Below the pieces are notes generated by a model. The model did not search any database. It was not told the DNA's origin and saw nothing but the letters and a program-made list of their open reading frames with translations. 64,000 nt of DNA, from the NCBI GenBank assembly GCA_963701325.1, contig OY969604.1, positions 1,302,001-1,366,000 on the forward strand. The letters run 5' to 3'. The DNA is from Bog-756 sp963701325. GTDB taxonomy: Bacteria; Actinomycetota; Acidimicrobiia; Acidimicrobiales; RAAP-2. Numbering within the stretch: position 1 is the first letter of the stretch; each line of letters starts with the position of its first letter. Made by a program: the position numbers and the translations under genes. Positions 35,146 through 43,252 of the stretch are shown here, piece after piece.

Positions 35146-35818
35146 CCACCAGATCGGCGAGGGCGCGCTCCTCCCCCGGCAGGGTGATCACCCGGTAGGC
35201 GTCGCGCTCGGCGAGCCACTGGCGGTTGCGGCAGTGGATCTCGTGACGGCTGTCGAACCGGTCGAGCACGACCACCGTGGCGAACGGTCCGCCGTCGGCT
35301 GCGGTCAGCGCGTCCATCGAGAGACGCACGGTGTTGATCGTCCCGAGGCCCGCGTCGGCCACGAGCACGACCAGGTCGGGACGGAGCCTGGCGGCAACGT
35401 CGGTGGCGTCGCCGTCGACCGCCTGGGGCGAGCGCACACCACCGGCCATCTCGACCAACCCGACGCCGGCCGGATGGTCCGGCCAGTCGAGCTCCGACAC
35501 CAGGTCGTCGACGGCGAACGGAGCGAGCCCGAGCGCCTCGGCGGCCATCGGGGGCGTCATGGCCCGGTGGTAGGAGCGGAAAGTGTGGCAGACCTGTTCG
35601 GGGTGCTCACCGGAAGCGCTCGCCAGCACCTCGGCGTCGGTCGGCCCGCCGAGCGGGGCGCCGACGCCGTCGACGTCGAAGGACTGGGCAGGCTTTCGTG
35701 CGGCGACCGTGATCCCACGGGAGCGGAGCTCCTCGAGCAGGCGCGCCCCGACCCAGGTCTTGCCCACCTCGGTCCCCGTGCCGCACACCAGGACGATCCG
35801 TTCCGGGCGCACGCTCAT
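35123..35818 (-). CDS. bioD: dethiobiotin synthetase
   Basis: This 231-aa enzyme uses ATP and CO2 to close the ureido ring of dethiobiotin from diaminopelargonate, the step before BioB. The P-loop 'GTGTEVGKTWVG' and the downstream 'KPAQSF' (substrate Lys) are typical, and 'LVEMAGGVRSP' follows. ATG 35818 is preceded at 7 nt by AAGACT, a poor -10. Its end overlaps the SDR gene. BioB lies about 11 kb away, so biotin genes are scattered here. Confidence 0.92.
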   Translation of the reverse strand: MSVRPERIVLVCGTGTEVGKTWVGARLLEELRSRGITVAARKPAQSFDVDGVGAPLGGPTDAEVLASASGEHPEQVCHTFRSYHRAMTPPMAAEALGLAPFAVDDLVSELDWPDHPAGVGLVEMAGGVRSPQAVDGDATDVAARLRPDLVVLVADAGLGTINTVRLSMDALTAADGGPFATVVVLDRFDSRHEIHCRNRQWLAERDAYRVITLPGEERALADLVVTVRPAG

Positions 35819-35916
35819 CGCCGCGAGTCTTGCCGACCGGCCGCGCAGGGTCGAACCGCCCGGGCCGGCTCGCTCTCGCGACCGGTCGAACCGGGCCTGC
35901 ATGCAGGGGTGCCCGG

Positions 35917-35922
35917 TAGGAT
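35917..35922 (+). promoter_or_regulatory. -10 box (TAGGAT), leaderless-type, of the riboflavin synthase gene
   Basis: TAGGAT ends 7 nt before ATG 35930. This supports that start over the in-frame ATG at 35921, which lies inside the box. Confidence 0.5.
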
Positions 35923-35929
35923 GCGTGGC

Positions 35930-36406
35930 ATGGACCGGATCGGGGTCGTCGACACCATGTTCGCCCGCTACGACATGGGCACCGAGGCCGTCGCGGAGCT
36001 CGAGAGCTGCGCCGGGTTCGGCACCACCTTCGAGGTGGTCCGCCGCACCGTTCCCGGCTTCAAGGACCTCGGCGTGGCCTGTAAACGGATCATCGAAGGG
36101 GAAGGGTGTCGCATCGTGGTCGCGCTCGGGATGCCGGGCCGGGCCGCCATCGACCAGGTCTGCGCCCACGAGGCGTCCCAGGGGATCATGCTGGCCCAGC
36201 TCATGACCTCCACCCACATCCTCGAGGTCTTCGTCCACGAGAGCGAGGAGGAGGACCCGGCCGCGCTGGCCGTGGTCTGTGTGAACCGCTCCCGCAAGCA
36301 CGCCCGCAACGCCTACTGGATGCTCTACGAGCCCGGGCGGCTGGCCGCACTCGCCGGCCGGGGGGTACGCCAGGGGTACGAGGACGCCGGCCCGCTCGTC
36401 CGCTGA
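35930..36406 (+). CDS. ribC: archaeal-type riboflavin synthase
   Basis: This 158-aa protein matches the archaeal riboflavin synthase family (TIGR01506), not the bacterial trimeric RibE. It opens 'IGVVDTMFARYDMG', then has 'RRTVPGFKDLGVACKRII', 'VALGMPGRAAIDQVCAHEAS', 'GIMLAQLMTSTHILEVFVHE' and ends in 'GRGVRQGYEDAGP'. I recall nearly the same blocks from methanogen RibC. The enzyme dismutates two 6,7-dimethyl-8-ribityllumazines to riboflavin. Archaeal members are lumazine-synthase-like pentamers. No other riboflavin genes flank it. The start is ATG 35930. Confidence 0.9.
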   Translation: MDRIGVVDTMFARYDMGTEAVAELESCAGFGTTFEVVRRTVPGFKDLGVACKRIIEGEGCRIVVALGMPGRAAIDQVCAHEASQGIMLAQLMTSTHILEVFVHESEEEDPAALAVVCVNRSRKHARNAYWMLYEPGRLAALAGRGVRQGYEDAGPLVR

Positions 36407-36432
36407 CCCGGCTCCTCGGAGCAGCCGGTCGA

Positions 36433-37572
36433 TCAGCCAGACGACTCGTGCGGCAGTCCGAGCGTGCGCTCGGCGATGATGTTCCGCTGCACCTCGGCGG
36501 TGCCACCCCCGATGGTGAGGGCCGGGGCGAACAGGTAGCCGAAGCTCCAGATGGCGTCGGGCCAGCCGGCCGGGTCACCCGCCGCGAACGGGCCGCTGCC
36601 CGACAGCATCCCCGAGGCGCCGGCCAGATCGCGGGCGACCGCCATCACGTGCTGGCCGTGCTCGTCGGCGAGCGCCTTGCGGACGGATGCCTCCGGTCCG
36701 GGTGTCTCACCCGCCACGGCGGCCGACACGGTGCGCAGGCGCAGCAGGCGCAGGATCTCTCCCTCCGCCCAGACCCGGGCGAGGCGCTGGCGGAGCAGCG
36801 GGTCGGCGGCACCGCCGGTGCGCCGGACCGCGGCGATGAGGTCGTCGGCCGTCGGGCCCATCCCCCAGATGGACCCGGCTCCCGACAGCGAGACGCGCTC
36901 GTTGGCCAGGGTGACCTTGGCCAACGACCACCCCTGGCCGCGCCGGCCGACCAGGTGGTCGGCGGGCAGGCGCACCTCGTCGAGGAAGACTTCGTTGAAG
37001 GTGTGGGTACCGGTCATGTCGACCAACGGGCGCACGGTCACCCCCGGGGCGTCCATCGGGCACAGGAAGTACGAGATGCCCTGGTGGATGCCCGCGTCCG
37101 GTTCGGTGCGGGCGAGCAGGATGCCGTAGGCCGCGGTGTGCGCGTAGGAGGTCCACACCTTGGAGCCCCGGACGACCCACTCGTCTCCGTCGAGGTCGGC
37201 CCGGGTGGCGAGCGACGCCAGGTCGGAGCCGGCACCCGGCTCGCTGAACAGCTGGCACCAGATCTCCTCGCCGGAGAGCATCGGCAGCAAGAAGCGCTCC
37301 TTTTGGTCCTCGGTCCCTGCGTGCAGGATGGTCGGTCCCGCCCAGCCGATGCCGATGGCGTTGTCGGGCCGGCGCACACCGGCCCGCCGGAGCTCGTCGT
37401 CGACCACCAGCTGGAGGGTCGGATCGGCTCCGAGTCCGTAGGGGACCGGCCAGTGGGGGGCGACCAGGCCCCGCTCGGCGAGCGCACGTCCGCTCGGAGC
37501 GGGGTGTCGCTCGAGCCAGGCACGCACCTCGACCCGGCGCGGGTCGACCTCGGAGGGCAGCGCGAAGTCCAC
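36433..37572 (-). CDS. acyl-CoA dehydrogenase (FadE-like)
   Basis: This 379-aa acyl-CoA dehydrogenase has 'FSEPGAGSDLASLATRA', 'RGSKVWTSYAHTAAYG' and the C-terminal 'GGGTAEVQRNIIAERTLGLP'. The canonical YEGTS glutamate is replaced by Gly, as in actinobacterial FadE subunits. No second subunit is adjacent. It starts at GTG 37572, 7 nt after a TACGCT box. It is divergent from a FadD-type ligase 101 nt away, which could supply its CoA-ester substrate. Confidence 0.93.
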   Translation of the reverse strand: MDFALPSEVDPRRVEVRAWLERHPAPSGRALAERGLVAPHWPVPYGLGADPTLQLVVDDELRRAGVRRPDNAIGIGWAGPTILHAGTEDQKERFLLPMLSGEEIWCQLFSEPGAGSDLASLATRADLDGDEWVVRGSKVWTSYAHTAAYGILLARTEPDAGIHQGISYFLCPMDAPGVTVRPLVDMTGTHTFNEVFLDEVRLPADHLVGRRGQGWSLAKVTLANERVSLSGAGSIWGMGPTADDLIAAVRRTGGAADPLLRQRLARVWAEGEILRLLRLRTVSAAVAGETPGPEASVRKALADEHGQHVMAVARDLAGASGMLSGSGPFAAGDPAGWPDAIWSFGYLFAPALTIGGGTAEVQRNIIAERTLGLPHESSG

Positions 37573-37579
37573 GGTGGCC

Positions 37580-37585
37580 AGCGTA
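37580..37585 (-). promoter_or_regulatory. -10 box (TACGCT), leaderless-type, of the FadE-like gene
   Basis: TACGCT ends 7 nt before GTG 37572 and fixes that codon as the likely start. Confidence 0.5.
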
Positions 37586-37673
37586 GGCTGCAGCGGTCGT
37601 TCCGGCCGGGGACGAGGGGCCGGGGACGGGCCGTGCCGAGACGGCCCGGAGGGGCGGGGGAACAGGAGCCGCG

Positions 37674-39326
37674 GTGACCAGCTGGAACTACGCCGACGTC
37701 TGGGAGACGGTGGCGGACGTGCAGCCGGGCGCGCCCGCTCTCGTCCACGGCCCCGACGTCCGTACCTGGGGTGCATTCGACCGGCGGGCGAACGGCGTGG
37801 CCCGCTGGCTGCTCGGGGCCGACGTCTCCCACCAGGACAAGGTCGCGCTCTACCTCTACAACTGCCCCGAGTACGTGGAGACCACCTTTGCCTGTTACAA
37901 GGCCGGGCTGGTGCCGATCAACACGAACTACCGGTACGCGGACGACGAGCTCGTCTACCTCTGGGACAACGCCGATACCGTCGCCGTCGTCTTCCACGGG
38001 ACATTCCTCGACCGGATCGAACGGATCCGCGCCCGCCTGCCCGGCGTACGTAGCTGGCTCTGGGTCGATGACGGAACGGCCAGCTGCCCGGTGTGGGCGG
38101 TGCCCTACGAGGAGGCGGCCGAGACGACCGGAGCCGCGACCGCGGACGGTCCCGAACCGGTACGGGGCCCGTGGGGGCGGAGCCCCGACGACCTCCACAT
38201 CCTCTACACCGGCGGCACGACCGGCATGCCCAAGGGGGTCATGTGGCGCCAGGACGACCTCTTCGCACGGCTCAACGGGAGTGGATTCCGTCGCTACCCG
38301 GCCGGGGAGGGCCTCGCCGGCGTGCGCGCCGAGCTGGTTGCCCATGGGCCGGGAATGACCCTGCTCCCGGCCTGTCCCCTCATGCACGGCACCGGCGGGT
38401 TCACCGCGATGGAGTGCCTGAGCGGGGGTGGGCGGCTGGTCACCCTCCCCTCCCGCCAGCTGGATCCGGTCGAGCTCCTCGACACGGTCGAGCGCGAGCG
38501 GGTCAACGGCCTGATCATCGTCGGTGACGCGTTCGCCAAACCGATCCTCGCTGCGCTGGATGCCCACCCCGGACGGTGGGACCTCTCGAGCCTGGTCGGC
38601 ATCGTCTCCTCGGGCGTCATGTGGAGCGAGCAGACCAAGCGTGGGCTGCTCCGCCACCATCCCGGGATGCTGCTGGTCGACGCCTTCTCCTCCTCGGAGG
38701 CCCTCGGGATGGGCAGCTCGGTCTCGTCCGCAGGGGCCGCCGCCGAGACCGCCCGGTTCACCCTCGGCGAAGACGTGCGGGTCCTCGACGCAGAGGGACG
38801 GGACGTCGAACCGGGTTCCGGGCAGATCGGGGTCCTGGCGCTGGGAGGGCGCATCCCGGTCGGGTACTACAAGGACGAGGAAAAATCGGCAGCCACCTTC
38901 CGGACGTTCGGAGGGTCGCGCTACTCGGTGCCCGGCGACTACGCCGAGGTCCGGGGTGACGGCTCCATCCACCTGCTCGGCCGGGGATCGGTGTGCATCA
39001 ACACCGGGGGCGAGAAGGTCTACCCGGAGGAGGTCGAGGAGGTGGTCAAGACGATCGAGGGCGTGCTCGACGCGGTCGTGGTCGGCGTGCCGAGCGAGCG
39101 CTTCGGCGAAGAGATCGTGGCCGTCGCGCAGCTCGCGGACGGGATCCCGGAGGGATCGGTCGCACCCGAGACGATCATCGAGCACGTGAAGGACCGGCTG
39201 GCCAGCTACAAGGCCCCCCGCCGGGTCCGCTTCGTCGCGACCATCGGTCGATCGCCGTCCGGCAAGGTCGACTACGCGCGCCACCGCGCCGAGACCGCCG
39301 AGTGGATGGGCGTGCCCCTCTCGTAG
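37674..39326 (+). CDS. acyl-CoA synthetase / AMP-dependent ligase (FadD19-like)
   Basis: This 550-aa adenylate-forming enzyme has the P-loop 'YTGGTTGMPKGVMW' near residue 180. 'DAFSSSEALGMG', 'GRGSVCINTGGEKVYPEEVEE' and the C-terminal lysine region 'GRSPSGKVDY' follow. It activates a carboxylic acid with ATP to an acyl-adenylate and then the CoA thioester. The short 'RGSVCINTGGEKVYPEEVE' style is common in actinobacterial steroid and medium-chain ligases. It starts with GTG 37674 after CAGGAG. It is divergent from the FadE-like gene. Confidence 0.94.
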   Translation: MTSWNYADVWETVADVQPGAPALVHGPDVRTWGAFDRRANGVARWLLGADVSHQDKVALYLYNCPEYVETTFACYKAGLVPINTNYRYADDELVYLWDNADTVAVVFHGTFLDRIERIRARLPGVRSWLWVDDGTASCPVWAVPYEEAAETTGAATADGPEPVRGPWGRSPDDLHILYTGGTTGMPKGVMWRQDDLFARLNGSGFRRYPAGEGLAGVRAELVAHGPGMTLLPACPLMHGTGGFTAMECLSGGGRLVTLPSRQLDPVELLDTVERERVNGLIIVGDAFAKPILAALDAHPGRWDLSSLVGIVSSGVMWSEQTKRGLLRHHPGMLLVDAFSSSEALGMGSSVSSAGAAAETARFTLGEDVRVLDAEGRDVEPGSGQIGVLALGGRIPVGYYKDEEKSAATFRTFGGSRYSVPGDYAEVRGDGSIHLLGRGSVCINTGGEKVYPEEVEEVVKTIEGVLDAVVVGVPSERFGEEIVAVAQLADGIPEGSVAPETIIEHVKDRLASYKAPRRVRFVATIGRSPSGKVDYARHRAETAEWMGVPLS

Positions 39327-39331
39327 GGCAG

Positions 39332-40075
39332 TCAGCCCTTGTTGGCCCCGTGGGTCCGGACGAAGTCGTTCACCGTGTAGTAGGCGTCGATCGACTCTCC
39401 GGCGTCTCCCCAGAACCCCTCGAGCACGTCGTAGGCCATCGAGCCGAGACCGATGTAGTGGTTGTTGACGTCGGTGATCTCGAGCTCGCCGCGACCGGAG
39501 GGGACCAGGGTCGGGATCACGTCGAACACGTCGGCGTCGTAGCAGTAGATGCCGGTCACCCCGAACTTGGAGGCGGGCTGCTCGGGCTTCTCGGTGATCC
39601 CGATGACCCGCTTGTCCCCGTCGAAGGTGGGAACGCCCAGATGGCGGAGGTGCTCGTCCTCCTCGACCGGGGTGAGCAGGATGCGCGCACCGGACGGGTC
39701 AGCCCGGAAGGCCTCGACCATCGGCCGGATCGATCCCTCCACGATGTTGTCGGCGAGCATCACCAGCACCGGGTCGCCGTCGACGAATCGGGTCGCCAGT
39801 CCGAGGGCCTCGGCGATGCCGCCGGGACGATCCTGGTAGCCGTAGCTCAGCCGGTCGATGCCGAATTCGTGCCCGTTCCCGAGCAGGCGCAGGAACTCAC
39901 CGGCGTGGGTTCCACCGGTGACCAGCATGATCTCGGTGATCCCGGCGTTCACCAGTGCCTCGATGCCCCAGTTGATCATCGGCCGGTCGTAGATCGGCAG
40001 CAAGTGCTTGTTGGTGATCCTGGTGAGCGGATGGAGCCGCGAGCCGGTCCCACCGGCGAGGATGACGCCCTTCAT
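39332..40075 (-). CDS. glucose-1-phosphate thymidylyltransferase-like nucleotidyltransferase (RmlA-like, short form)
   Basis: This 247-aa sugar-nucleotide transferase has the signature 'LAGGTGSRLHPLT', the lysine in 'NKHLLPIYDRPM', 'VMLADNIVEGS' and 'GITEKPEQPASKFGVTGIY'. It should couple glucose-1-phosphate with dTTP (or another NTP) to give the precursor of deoxysugars such as rhamnose. It is shorter than classic RmlA (about 290 aa), lacking the C-terminal allosteric helices. ATG 40075 lies 7 nt after TAGGCT. Confidence 0.92.
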   Translation of the reverse strand: MKGVILAGGTGSRLHPLTRITNKHLLPIYDRPMINWGIEALVNAGITEIMLVTGGTHAGEFLRLLGNGHEFGIDRLSYGYQDRPGGIAEALGLATRFVDGDPVLVMLADNIVEGSIRPMVEAFRADPSGARILLTPVEEDEHLRHLGVPTFDGDKRVIGITEKPEQPASKFGVTGIYCYDADVFDVIPTLVPSGRGELEITDVNNHYIGLGSMAYDVLEGFWGDAGESIDAYYTVNDFVRTHGANKG

Positions 40076-40082
40076 GGCGCGC

Positions 40083-40088
40083 AGCCTA
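40083..40088 (-). promoter_or_regulatory. -10 box (TAGGCT), leaderless-type, of the RmlA-like gene
   Basis: TAGGCT ends 7 nt before ATG 40075 and overlaps the stop region of the upstream gene. Confidence 0.45.
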
Positions 40089-40955
40089 GACCTCAACCCG
40101 CTGGAGGTGCTCCGCCAGCAGGGCGTCGGCGAGGACCGGCCACGAGTTTGCCGCCCAGACGCCGAAGGGACGGTCGGCAAGTCCGGCACAGACCAGCCCT
40201 GCCTCCGGGTCCACCCAGAGGAACGATCCCGAGCGTCCGAAGTGGCCGAAGGTGCGCTCGCCGTTGGTGTGTCCGGTCCAGTGCGGCTGCTTGGCCCCGC
40301 GCACCTCGACGCCGAGACCCCACTGGCACGGGTCGTAGGGTCCGAACCCGGGGAGGACGCCGGAGAGCGCGGGGAACTGGACCGAGGTCGCCGTACGCCA
40401 GGTCTGAGAGCTGACCAGGGTGGGAACCGCCCACTCGCGTCCGAGGGCGAGGAGATCGACGAGCGGCCCAGAGAGGCCGGCAGCGGCCCCGCCCGCCGGG
40501 GCGTGCACGGCGAGCACCGTGTCGACCATGCCCAGTGGTGCGAGCACCCCCATGGTCAGGTACTCGGCAAAGGGCATCCCGGAGCGGGCTTCGATGAGGT
40601 CCGCCAACACGTCGAAGCCGGCGTTCGAATAGACCCGTCGGGCGCCCGGCGCCGCGACCGGTGGACCTGGCTCCGGACCGAGGCCGGAGGCGTGGGCGAG
40701 CAGGTGCCGCACCGTGGACCCGGTCGGGCCCGCCGGCTCGTCGAGCGCGATGGTGCCCTCCTCGACCGCCACCAGAGCGGCGAGGGCTGTGGCCGGCTTG
40801 GTCACCGATGCCCAGGGGAAGCTCCACCGTTCGTCGCCCGCGGTCTCGACCGGACCGGGCACACCCCCCGGGCCGTCCGGTCCGGCGATGAAGGGGACGA
40901 CCCCCACCGCGGCCCTGCTCACCGGCCAGCCGGCCACCAGCTGCAGCGACTCCAT
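40086..40955 (-). CDS. beta-lactamase-fold serine hydrolase (class C/esterase-like)
   Basis: This 289-aa protein has the SxxK nucleophile motif 'SVTK' at S50/K53, a Tyr-Ser-Asn motif in 'RVYSNAG' and a late 'HFGRSGS' replacing the KTG box. This marks a beta-lactamase-related family (PF00144), often esterases or peptidases rather than antibiotic-degrading enzymes. No signal peptide is evident, so it is probably cytoplasmic. ATG 40955 lies 9 nt after a TACGCT box. It is divergent from the secreted lipase gene. Confidence 0.9.
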   Translation of the reverse strand: MESLQLVAGWPVSRAAVGVVPFIAGPDGPGGVPGPVETAGDERWSFPWASVTKPATALAALVAVEEGTIALDEPAGPTGSTVRHLLAHASGLGPEPGPPVAAPGARRVYSNAGFDVLADLIEARSGMPFAEYLTMGVLAPLGMVDTVLAVHAPAGGAAAGLSGPLVDLLALGREWAVPTLVSSQTWRTATSVQFPALSGVLPGFGPYDPCQWGLGVEVRGAKQPHWTGHTNGERTFGHFGRSGSFLWVDPEAGLVCAGLADRPFGVWAANSWPVLADALLAEHLQRVEV

Positions 40956-40964
40956 CTCCCTCCC

Positions 40965-40970
40965 AGCGTA
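40965..40970 (-). promoter_or_regulatory. -10 box (TACGCT) of the serine hydrolase gene
   Basis: TACGCT ends 9 nt before ATG 40955. A GGGAGGGAG run sits between, so a very short leader with a ribosome-binding site is also possible. Confidence 0.4.
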
Positions 40971-41023
40971 GGGGACGGCGACCGCCGTGCCGCAGTGGCG
41001 AGGCGGCCCCCGGTCCACCTGGC

Positions 41024-41029
41024 TACGGT
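41024..41029 (+). promoter_or_regulatory. -10 box (TACGGT), leaderless-type, of the lipase gene
   Basis: TACGGT ends 8 nt before ATG 41038. Confidence 0.45.
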
Positions 41030-41037
41030 GATCGGCC

Positions 41038-42342
41038 ATGGCAACTGGCCACAGGGGCACCGGGGGGCTTCCCCGGAGGAAGGGCGGCCTCTGGGCCGCG
41101 CTGTTCCTCGCATCGCTGACCGCCTGCGGGTCGGCGGCGTCGGCAGCAGGGCAGGGCGGCTCCCCCGGTGTCGGCGACGCCCCTACCGGATCCCCACAGA
41201 GCGCGGCGGTGACCGGCTCCCTCGCCGCGTTCTACCGGGCACCCCGAGGGCTCGGCCCGGCCCCCGCCGGCACGGTCATCCGCGCCCAGCCACTGCCCGT
41301 CGCCAGCGCCTTCCCCGCCGGCACCCGCGCCTATCGCGTCCTCTTCCACTCGACATCGATCGGCGGAACGGACATCGCCGAGTCGGGCATGGTGGTGATC
41401 CCCGGGGGCACCCCTCCGGTGGGCGGCTTCCCGATCGTGAGCTGGGCGCACGGGACGACCGGGGTGGCCGCCGCGTGCGCACCCTCCGTCGAGGGCACCG
41501 CGTCCCTGCCCGACCTGCGGACCCTGCTCCGCGACCGGGTCATCGTGGCCGCCACGGACTACGAAGGCCTGGGCGGGCCCGGCCTCCACCCCTACCTGGT
41601 CGGCCTCAGCGAGGCACAGGGCGTCCTCGACGTTGCCCGGGCGGCGCGGGCCCTCGCCGGTGCCTCTGCCGGCAACACCGTCATCGCCGCGGGCTACTCG
41701 CAGGGCGGGCAGGCCGCGCTCTTCGTGGGAGAGGTGGCCCAGAGCTACGCACCCGAGCTGTTCCTGGCCGGCGTGGCGGCGGTTGCGCCGGTCGCCTCCC
41801 TCGTCGAGCTGGCTCCACCGCCGGCCCGCTCGGCCGCGGGAGGCCAGACCTCGTTCGTGGTCATGGGTCTCTACGCCTGGTCGCATGTGTACGGCACGTT
41901 CGGGCTCGGCTCGGTGCTGACCCCGGCCGGGGTCGCGGCCTCACCGGTCATCGCCTCGGCGTGCAGCGGCGCGGTGTCCCAGACGTTCGACACCCGTCCT
42001 GCCGGTCGGACGTTGCGTGACGGGTGGCAGGACGTCCCCGCCGTCGAGGCGGCGATCGCCGCCAACGAGCCCGGATCTGCGCCGACCTCGGCCCCCATCC
42101 TGGTCGTCCAGGGCACCAGGGACACGCTGGTCCCCTACGCCGCGACCACCGAGCTCGTCCGCCAGCGGCTGTGTCGGAACCAGTACGACACCGTCGACTA
42201 CGTGCCCGAGCACGGGGCCGACCACGACTCGGTGTTGGCTGCGGGCGCCGACACACTCACCCAGTGGATCGTCGACCGGCTCGACGGCACCACCGAGACG
42301 GACTCCTGCGCCAACGGCGACCTCGCCCACGGCGCGGGCTGA
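41038..42342 (+). CDS. secreted lipase/esterase (LIP family alpha/beta hydrolase), probable lipoprotein
   Basis: This 434-aa exported hydrolase has a twin-basic start, a hydrophobic segment ending in the lipobox 'LTAC' (Cys about 24) and a Gly/Ser-rich tether, then an alpha/beta-hydrolase fold. The nucleophile elbow 'GYSQG' places Ser at about residue 221, an Asp is likely in 'VVQGTRDTLVP', and the His in 'GADHDS'. It resembles the secretory lipase family (PF03583) found in actinobacteria and yeasts. It should cleave esters at the cell surface. Confidence 0.9.
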   Translation: MATGHRGTGGLPRRKGGLWAALFLASLTACGSAASAAGQGGSPGVGDAPTGSPQSAAVTGSLAAFYRAPRGLGPAPAGTVIRAQPLPVASAFPAGTRAYRVLFHSTSIGGTDIAESGMVVIPGGTPPVGGFPIVSWAHGTTGVAAACAPSVEGTASLPDLRTLLRDRVIVAATDYEGLGGPGLHPYLVGLSEAQGVLDVARAARALAGASAGNTVIAAGYSQGGQAALFVGEVAQSYAPELFLAGVAAVAPVASLVELAPPPARSAAGGQTSFVVMGLYAWSHVYGTFGLGSVLTPAGVAASPVIASACSGAVSQTFDTRPAGRTLRDGWQDVPAVEAAIAANEPGSAPTSAPILVVQGTRDTLVPYAATTELVRQRLCRNQYDTVDYVPEHGADHDSVLAAGADTLTQWIVDRLDGTTETDSCANGDLAHGAG

Positions 42343-42361
42343 CGCCTCGAGCGCGTGGCGG

Positions 42362-43252
42362 TCAGACGTCGAGGAAGCGCCGCACCGCGAAGGCCGATCC
42401 GACGACCCCCACCCCCACGCCGACAACCGACACCAGCACGCAGGTGCCGAACACCTCCCAACCGCTCAACGACATCTGGGCGATGATGCTGCCCTGATTC
42501 GCCGCGGTGTTGGCCCGGTCGAGACCGATGCCCCAGTAGAGCGCGAGCACGACGAGTACGGCGACAGCGGCTCCGAGCAGCCCCTGGATCATCCCCTCTG
42601 CCATGAACGGCAGGCGGATGAACCAGTTGGTGGCTCCGACCAGCTTCATGACCGAGACCTCCCGTCGTCGGGCGAAGATGGCCATGCGGATGGTGTTGAG
42701 GATGAGCACAGACGCGGACAGGAGCAGGACCACCGCCACGGTCAGGAACACCCACTGGAGGATGTGGATCACGCTCTGCATCGTCTTGATCTGCTGGCCC
42801 GGGTACTTGACGCCGTAGACCCCCGGTTTGCCGTTGAACGCCTGGTAGACGGCGGTGGCCTCGGACGGGTTCTTGAGCACGCACCGGAAGGACGCGGGGT
42901 ACTGGTTCTCCTGGGTCGCTGCCGCCTCGTCCGCCGGGAGCAGCGACTTGGCCTCGTTGTAGTCGTAGGCCTGGTCGCGGTAGAGGCACGTCTTCACGTA
43001 GGGCGACTGGCCGAGCTCGGTGTGGATGGAGTCGGTGAGGGTGGGTCCGGCGGTCGGATTGACCCAGACGATGGTCTGGACGCCGTTCTGCCAGAGCTCG
43101 GTGGCCTTGGAGGCACCCTGCTTGAGGACCAGGGCGGAGCCCACCAGGGCGAGGGAGACCGCCACGGTCAGGATGGCGGCCGCGGTCATCAGCCGGTTGC
43201 GCCACAGGTTGGTGGCGGCCTCCTTCGAGACGTAGCCGGCGGAGACCGGCAT
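42362..43252 (-). CDS. ftsX: cell division protein FtsX
   Basis: This 296-aa membrane protein has the FtsX layout: a short cytoplasmic start ('NLWRNRLMTAAAILTVAVSLAL'), one membrane helix, an extracytoplasmic domain of about 130 residues, then three more helices, the last near 'VFGTCVLVSVVGVGVGVVG'. With the ATPase FtsE it activates peptidoglycan hydrolases at the septum. The start overlaps the ftsE stop by one base. In many actinobacteria smpB follows ftsX; here a convergent lipase gene does. Confidence 0.95.
   Translation of the reverse strand: MPVSAGYVSKEAATNLWRNRLMTAAAILTVAVSLALVGSALVLKQGASKATELWQNGVQTIVWVNPTAGPTLTDSIHTELGQSPYVKTCLYRDQAYDYNEAKSLLPADEAAATQENQYPASFRCVLKNPSEATAVYQAFNGKPGVYGVKYPGQQIKTMQSVIHILQWVFLTVAVVLLLSASVLILNTIRMAIFARRREVSVMKLVGATNWFIRLPFMAEGMIQGLLGAAVAVLVVLALYWGIGLDRANTAANQGSIIAQMSLSGWEVFGTCVLVSVVGVGVGVVGSAFAVRRFLDV

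Noticed and set aside
40086..40955. Antibiotic-resistance beta-lactamase
   Set aside because: It lacks a signal peptide and the KTG motif (HFG instead), so a cytoplasmic esterase or peptidase-like hydrolase is likelier.
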